Of a stretch of DNA of 64,000 bases, positions 55,548 through 64,000 are shown in pieces (within the stretch, counting starts at the first letter, position 1; every line of letters begins with the position of its first letter). The stretch is from Mycoplasmopsis anatis. GTDB lineage: Bacteria; Bacillota_I; Bacilli_A; Mycoplasmatales; Metamycoplasmataceae. Position numbers and translations under genes: made by a program. The stretch covers positions 186,001-250,000 of the forward strand of contig NZ_LR215035.1 of the NCBI RefSeq assembly GCF_900660655.1. Direction: 5' to 3'. The notes beneath the pieces were generated by a model that saw nothing but the letters and a program-made list of their open reading frames with translations, was not told the origin of the DNA and ran no database searches.

Positions 55548-56213
55548 ATGAATAAACCTGTAAAGAAAACTCAACAAATAATAAATTATTTGATGGAATT
55601 GATACAAAGTAAAAAAATTCCGACAAACAAAATCATGCCATCTGAGCATGCACTAATGATGAGATTTAACTGCTCAAGATCTGTTGTTGTTGCTGCATAC
55701 CAAAAATTAGAAGCTTTAGGAGCTATTTACTCTATTAGCAAGAGAGGACATTTCGTAGCAGAAAACTTTCACAACTTAATTAAACCAGTATCCTATTTGA
55801 TAGGATGTGACAAGCAAATAGTTAAATCAAGAACTAAAAATTTTGAACTACCTGAATGAATCATTAATAATCAAATTATTTTTGTTAATGGTGTTGAAAA
55901 AATTGAAAAAGAATATTTTATCAAAGGTGAATTAGTTGCTGAAGGTGAAATTTATCTCTCTGGTAAGTATATAAGTCCTGATACCGAAATTATCGATAAT
56001 ACAAGTTTAATCGACCATCTTAACAATGCTGATGGATTAACAAATATTGTTTATAAACTTAACTATGAAAAAGTTAATAAGTTTAATCATGAATTTTTAG
56101 TAGTTGTATCATTTTATGGATACGATGAAGATAGTATTTCTATTGCTGGTAAGTATTATATTAAACCTGAGCACTTCACTTTTTATCACCAAGAATTCTC
56201 ATTGAATCATTAG
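55548..56213 (+). CDS. GntR-family transcriptional regulator
   Basis: A 221-residue regulator. The N-terminal winged helix has the GntR pattern: KIMPSEHALMMRFNCSRSVV then AYQKLEALGAIYSISKRGHF. The C-terminal part is weakly conserved and of the size of a UTRA ligand domain (HutC subfamily), which senses a small sugar or sugar phosphate. Its position between an amylase and the pullulanase gene, and the paired palindromes at 44419 and 56272, point to control of maltodextrin genes. Whether it represses or activates is inferred from operator placement at the start sites, which favours repression. Confidence 0.88.
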
Positions 56214-56237
56214 TTATTAAAAACTAATGATTTTTTT
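56208..56237 (+). terminator. Terminator of the GntR-family gene
   Basis: TCATTAGTT and AACTAATGA form a perfect 9-bp stem overlapping the stop codon, then seven T. Confidence 0.85.
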
Positions 56238-56267
56238 ATTAATTAGCTTATAAATTAGTAAGATATA

Positions 56268-56273
56268 TATAAT
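56268..56273 (+). promoter_or_regulatory. -10 box of the pullulanase-to-pgmB operon
   Basis: TATAAT overlapping by two bases with the palindrome at 56272; start expected near 56280. A second TATAAT nearer the gene (about 56322) is possible. Confidence 0.5.
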
Positions 56274-56285
56274 TGACCACTCAAG
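56272..56285. promoter_or_regulatory. Candidate GntR operator (catabolic operon)
   Basis: ATTGACCACTCAAG, an imperfect palindrome matching the reverse complement of the site at 44419 at 12 of 14 positions. It covers the -10 edge and the probable start site, a position suited to repression. Confidence 0.6.
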
Positions 56286-56338
56286 AATTAAACTATATTA
56301 TAAGTATAAAATATTAAGTTTTATATAATTAATTAGCT

Positions 56339-59988
<3,650 letters not shown>

Positions 59989-59989
59989 A

Positions 59990-62365
59990 ATGAATTATTT
60001 AAAATACGATACAAAAAATAAGATTATTACACAAGATATTTTTAATCCTAATGTGACTGCCAAAACTGAAAGTATTTTTTCACTAGGAAATGGTTATTTA
60101 GGAATAAGAAGCGCTGACGAAGAAAAAAATGTATTTAATAAAGAAGATTTTTTTGTAAATGGTATTTTCAATAAAGATAGTGAAGACGAGGTTAGTGAGT
60201 TAGCTAACTTAGCTGATCTAATGACAAATACAATCTCCATAAATGGGATTGTTTTTCAAATTGAAAATACTGATATTTATAAAAAATCTCTTGATATAAA
60301 AAGAGGGATTTTACTCAGAGAAGTAATTGCTAAACGTAGTTTTGGGACATTTAAGCTTAGTTTTGAACGTTTTGTTTCACAAGATGATTTAAATGTTTAT
60401 GGACAAAAAATTACAATTGATGTAATTGAATTAAACGATAATCAAGATATTGACATTCGCTTATTCCCATCAATTGATGCTACTGTAACCAATAGTGGAA
60501 CTCAACACTTTTCTGAAGGTTCTAAATTAAGACCAACACAAACTTCTTTAAGAATGCAACAAAAAACAACTTTTAGTAAACGTTTAGTTGTGCACAATTT
60601 AGTAACAAAATTTTTAATTAATGGTGAATTAATCTCTGGTGGAACAGATGATTATATTATTGAAATCAAACGTAGACTAATTAGATTTAATATTAAAGCC
60701 AATGTTAAAACAGGTGATAGGTTAGAATTGTTCAAATTAATGTCTGTTCATACTTCAGTTGATGATGCAAATGAAATTTTAAGTGATGAAAAAGTTATTG
60801 AAAATGCTGATAAAAAGTTAGAAATGTTATTAACTTCTGATTATGAAACACTCAAAAATGAATCAATTAAAAAAATGAATGAAAAAGTGTGAAATCAGTT
60901 TGATGTTGAAATTTATGGTGATGAAAAATCTGAATACGAAAAACTTGCACTAGATTTTGGGATTTTCCATTTAAATAGTTTTGTTCCGAAACATTCTACA
61001 TTCTTAAATGTCGGAGCTAAAGGACTTTCAGGAGAAGGATATCAAGGACATACATATTGAGATACCGAGTTTTTCATTAATCCAAATTATCTTTTTACTG
61101 AACCTAAAATTGTTCGCAATTTATTAACTTATAGATACAGAGGAATTGAATCAGCTCGTAATAAAGCTAAAGAAATTAAATTAAGAGAACAAGAAAGCAA
61201 TCTAGAAGGAGCACAATATCCTTGAGAAATGGCTTGACCTACAGATGGTGAGGTTTGTCCATATTGAGGTCAAGCTGATGTGGTTAGTGGAAAACAAGTT
61301 CCTATTGCTTCTAGAAGACAAGAAATACATGTTTCTGCTGATGTCGCTTTTGCTATTCATCAATATTACAATATAACCAATGATCAAGACTTCATGGATA
61401 AGATGGGTTATGAAATGATCATTGACACTGCGATTTTTTACTCAAATAGAGCAGAAAAACAATCTGACGGTTCATATTCAATTAATGATGTAATGGGACC
61501 TAATGAGTATAAAGGAAATATTGATAATAACGCTTACATCAATCGTTTAGCTAAATATAATATTGATTTAGCTTTACATTATATTGACAAATTAACTAAA
61601 AACAATAGCAAATTACTTAATGAAATTCTCTCAAGAATTCCATATTCAGTTAATATTAATAAGCTTGAAGAAGTATCTAAGAAATTAAAGCAACAACTTC
61701 CAAATAATGACTTAATTATCGCTGAAAATGACCAATTTTTAGCTCTTCCAAGAATTGATGTCACACCTTTTCAACTTCTTGGAGATGCAGGTAAAAAATT
61801 ATTTAGCACACAAGAAGGACATAAACGTCTTTGCTCTCAATTAGTTAAACAAGCTGATGTTGTTTTATTAACTTATTTGATGCCTGAGTTATATAATGAA
61901 GAAATTAGAAAAGCTAACTTTGAATTTTATGAACCAATAACAACTCATGATTCTTCATTAAGTGCTGCAACATATGCTATTGAAGCAATTAGATTAAGAA
62001 AAATGTCTAAAGCTTATCAATTATTTAGATACGCTATAAATATAGATATGGGTCAAAATATGCACTCTTCTGATGCGGGAATTCATGCTGGTAGTTTAGC
62101 AGCAATTTGGCAGATGATTGTTTTTGGTTATGGTGGTCTTTCATATTACGATGATAAAATTACTATAGATCCTGTTCTCCCTGAAAATTGAGATAAACTA
62201 AGATATAAATTTAGTTATTTAAATACATTAATTGAAGTATGTGTTGATAAGACTCACTTCATATTAAGAACTGTAAAACAAGGTGAAAAAGTAAAATTAT
62301 GAGTTAGAGATTCATTAGTAGAGTTAAGTAATAATGAAACAAAATTTGAGGTAAGACATGCTTAA
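59990..62365 (+). CDS. GH65 disaccharide phosphorylase, probably maltose phosphorylase
   Basis: A 791-residue GH65 enzyme, normal length. It splits maltose (or trehalose/kojibiose) with phosphate into glucose and beta-glucose 1-phosphate. Motifs include SLGNGYLGIR at the N-terminus, GEGYQGHTYWDTE, and MGPNEYKGNIDNNAYIN, which holds the catalytic Glu; the phosphate site is near THDSSLS. It starts 1 base after the preceding stop and overlaps pgmB, whose substrate is its product. Maltose is the likely substrate from the operon. Confidence 0.9.
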
Positions 62366-63038
62366 AGGTATTTTATTTGACCTTGATGGTGTAATTACTG
62401 ATACAGCTAAATTACATTATTTAGCATGAAAAGAAATAGTAGCTGAATTAGGTGTAAATTATACTGTAGAAGAAAATGAAGGTCTTAGAGGATTGCCCAG
62501 AAAAGATACTTTATTAGCAATCCTAAAATTAAAAAATAAAGATATTCCATCAGATCATATTATTGATGATTTATGTCATAGAAAAAATGAATTATATAAA
62601 AAATATTTATCTGAAGAATTAAAATCAGACTCAGTTTTACCAGGAATAATTGAATTTATTAATGAAGCAAAAGCAAATAATATAAAATTAGCTATAGCTT
62701 CTAGTAGTTATAACGCTCCAGTAATTCTAAAAAAATTGGGAATTTACGATAAATTTGATTTTATTGTTAATCCTGGAGATGTAAAAAAAGGTAAACCAGC
62801 TCCGGATATTTTCATAGCTGCTGCAGAAGGATTAAAACTTCAACCTAATGAATGTATAGGTATTGAAGATTCGGTGGAAGGATTAAACTCTATTGTTTCG
62901 GCTAAAATATTTTCGGTAGCTATTACTAATAATTCTAACGAAGATTTTAGTAAGGCGGATGTTCAATTAAGTTTTACTAATTCACTTGACTTTAATAATA
63001 TTAAAAAATTATTTCAAAGTAGTAAAGGCACCAATTAA
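62358..63038 (+). CDS. pgmB: Beta-phosphoglucomutase
   Basis: A 226-residue HAD-family enzyme that turns beta-glucose 1-phosphate into glucose 6-phosphate. The nucleophile Asp is in FDLDGVITDT (about residues 7-16), with LHYLAWK for the substrate, IASSSYN for motif II, KKGKPAPDIF for the Lys, and IGIEDSVEGL for motif IV. It overlaps the GH65 gene by 8 bases, the standard pairing of maltose phosphorylase with this mutase. Confidence 0.94.
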
Positions 63039-63052
63039 AACGGTGCTTTTTT
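63024..63052 (+). terminator. Terminator of the catabolic operon
   Basis: AAAGGCACC pairs with GGTGCTTTT around a loop containing the pgmB stop codon, ending in a T run. Confidence 0.85.
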
Positions 63053-63216
63053 AATATTTTGATGTTCTAATTAATTCTCTTAAAATAATGTACAAAGATG
63101 ATTTTATTTATTACATTCAAAGTTAAATTAATTTGAACAATTGCTAATCCAGCAAAGCTATTAAGTTCAATTTAGTCTAATTTTATGAAGTAACTGAATT
63201 GTTTTAGTTATGCAAA

Positions 63217-63240
63217 TAAAAAAAGAGTAATAAATTACTC
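63217..63240 (-). terminator. Terminator of obg
   Basis: GAGTAAT and ATTACTC overlap the stop codon of obg, followed on the minus strand by seven T. The interval 63053-63216 shows no gene. Confidence 0.8.
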
Positions 63241-64000
63241 TTCTTCTCATTGAAATTGATATTCATAGATATTAACTGTATCGCCTGGTTTGATATCTAA
63301 TTTAATTAATTGTTCTCATACTCCTATTTTTTTTAAAATATTGTTAAATCTTAATAGGTTATCATATGAATTTAGTGGAATTTTATTGTATAGTTCCAAA
63401 ACCTTAGGTCCATATACTTCAAAATGACCATAGTAAGGAGAGATGACTGTATAAGGAGCTTCGTATGTGATTTCAACTTCAGTAGATTCTTCTTCAACTG
63501 GTTTCATAGTTTCTTTTTGAATCATTTCTCATAATACTTTTTTAACTAGTTCCATATTTTCACGATTTATTGCCGAAATTTCAATTAATGTTATTTCTGG
63601 GAAATTATCCTTAAATTTAGCAACATTATCTTTGAAGTGCTCTAAGTCTGACTTATTTGCAATAATTAATTGAGGTTTTAATTCTAATTTTAAATTACAA
63701 TCTAATAATTCTTTTTGGATTGTTAAGTAGTCATTAATTGGATCCTTATTAGGATCACCAAAGTCAATAATATGAGCAATAACTCTACATCTTTCAATAT
63801 GTTTAAGAAAACGAGAACCAAGTCCTTTACCTAAGCTTGCACCTTTAATTAATCCAGGTAAATCTGCCACAGTAAAGCTATTTTCGTAAAATTCAACCAT
63901 TCCTAATTGTGGAACTAATGTAGTAAATTCATACTCAGCAACTTTTGCTTTTGCATTAGAAATAGCATTGAGGAATGTGCTTTTACCTGCACTTGGTTTA
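63235..64000 (-). CDS. obg: GTPase Obg, C-terminal part (cut by window edge)
   Basis: The minus-strand frame running in from the window edge shows the end of the P-loop (KPSAGKSTFLNAI), switch I (YEFTTLVPQLG), G3 (ADLPGLIKGAS), and G4 (ANKSD), then the C-terminal Obg (OCT) domain ending in YQFQWEEE. Obg/CgtA binds the large ribosomal subunit and is needed for ribosome maturation. The N-terminal glycine-rich domain lies outside the window. Two TGA codons are Trp. Confidence 0.95.

Overview
The window is a piece of a mycoplasma chromosome, most like the hominis-type genus Mycoplasmopsis. It is strongly AT-rich, and TGA is read as tryptophan throughout: essential genes such as glyS, rpoD, thrS, trpS and the sugar ABC permeases are full length only if TGA is sense. 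Surface lipoproteins, an IS30-type element and the absence of cell-wall genes fit the same group. No species is claimed.

Layout. 1-80: start of rnhB (minus). 186-5204: giant PI-PLC-like surface protein behind an A22 tract. 5405-10018: tdk and whiA (divergent), an NfeD/SPFH membrane pair, and a phage-like dNMP kinase/nuclease pair. 10430-18300: housekeeping block glyS-dnaG-rpoD-NIF3 (conserved Firmicutes order), a frameshifted rRNA pseudouridine synthase, an ECF S component and a lipoprotein. 18393-18562: tRNA-Lys and tRNA-Leu (minus). 18813-25621: trpS, thrS, a small membrane protein and a heterodimeric ABC exporter. 25742-27167: IS30-family insertion with a 15-bp target duplication. 27249-30935: 1228-aa coiled-coil lipoprotein behind a T16 tract. 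31003-34567: rsmE, a membrane protein, upp, coaBC and a coaX-like gene. 34658-42304 (minus): 2548-aa GH84 glucosaminidase/hyaluronidase-like surface protein behind an A19 tract. 42586-44267: rpsT, a nucleotidyltransferase remnant and a membrane protein. 44517-63038: maltodextrin block. 63235-64000: obg (minus, partial).

The maltodextrin block is a coherent pathway. A sugar-binding lipoprotein, two MalFG-type permeases and an MsmK-type ATPase import oligosaccharide, with three small accessory membrane proteins of unknown role. Type I pullulanase and two further GH13 enzymes trim it. A GH65 phosphorylase and beta-phosphoglucomutase then yield glucose 6-phosphate without spending ATP on one of the two sugars. 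A GntR-family regulator sits inside the block, and near-identical palindromes at two promoters (44419 and 56272) are candidate operators.

The most notable signals are these. Long homopolymer tracts lie in or beside the promoters of the three largest surface-protein genes (likely phase variation). Three genes (dnaG, the pseudouridine synthase and the second ABC-exporter subunit) need a -1 shift to be read through; two of the breaks fall on textbook slippery heptamers, but all three also look like one missing base in a homopolymer. The MalF-type permease carries about 550 residues of N-terminal coiled coil. The IS has inserted 3 bp from one of the phase-variation tracts. No CRISPR array, prophage or rRNA operon was seen.
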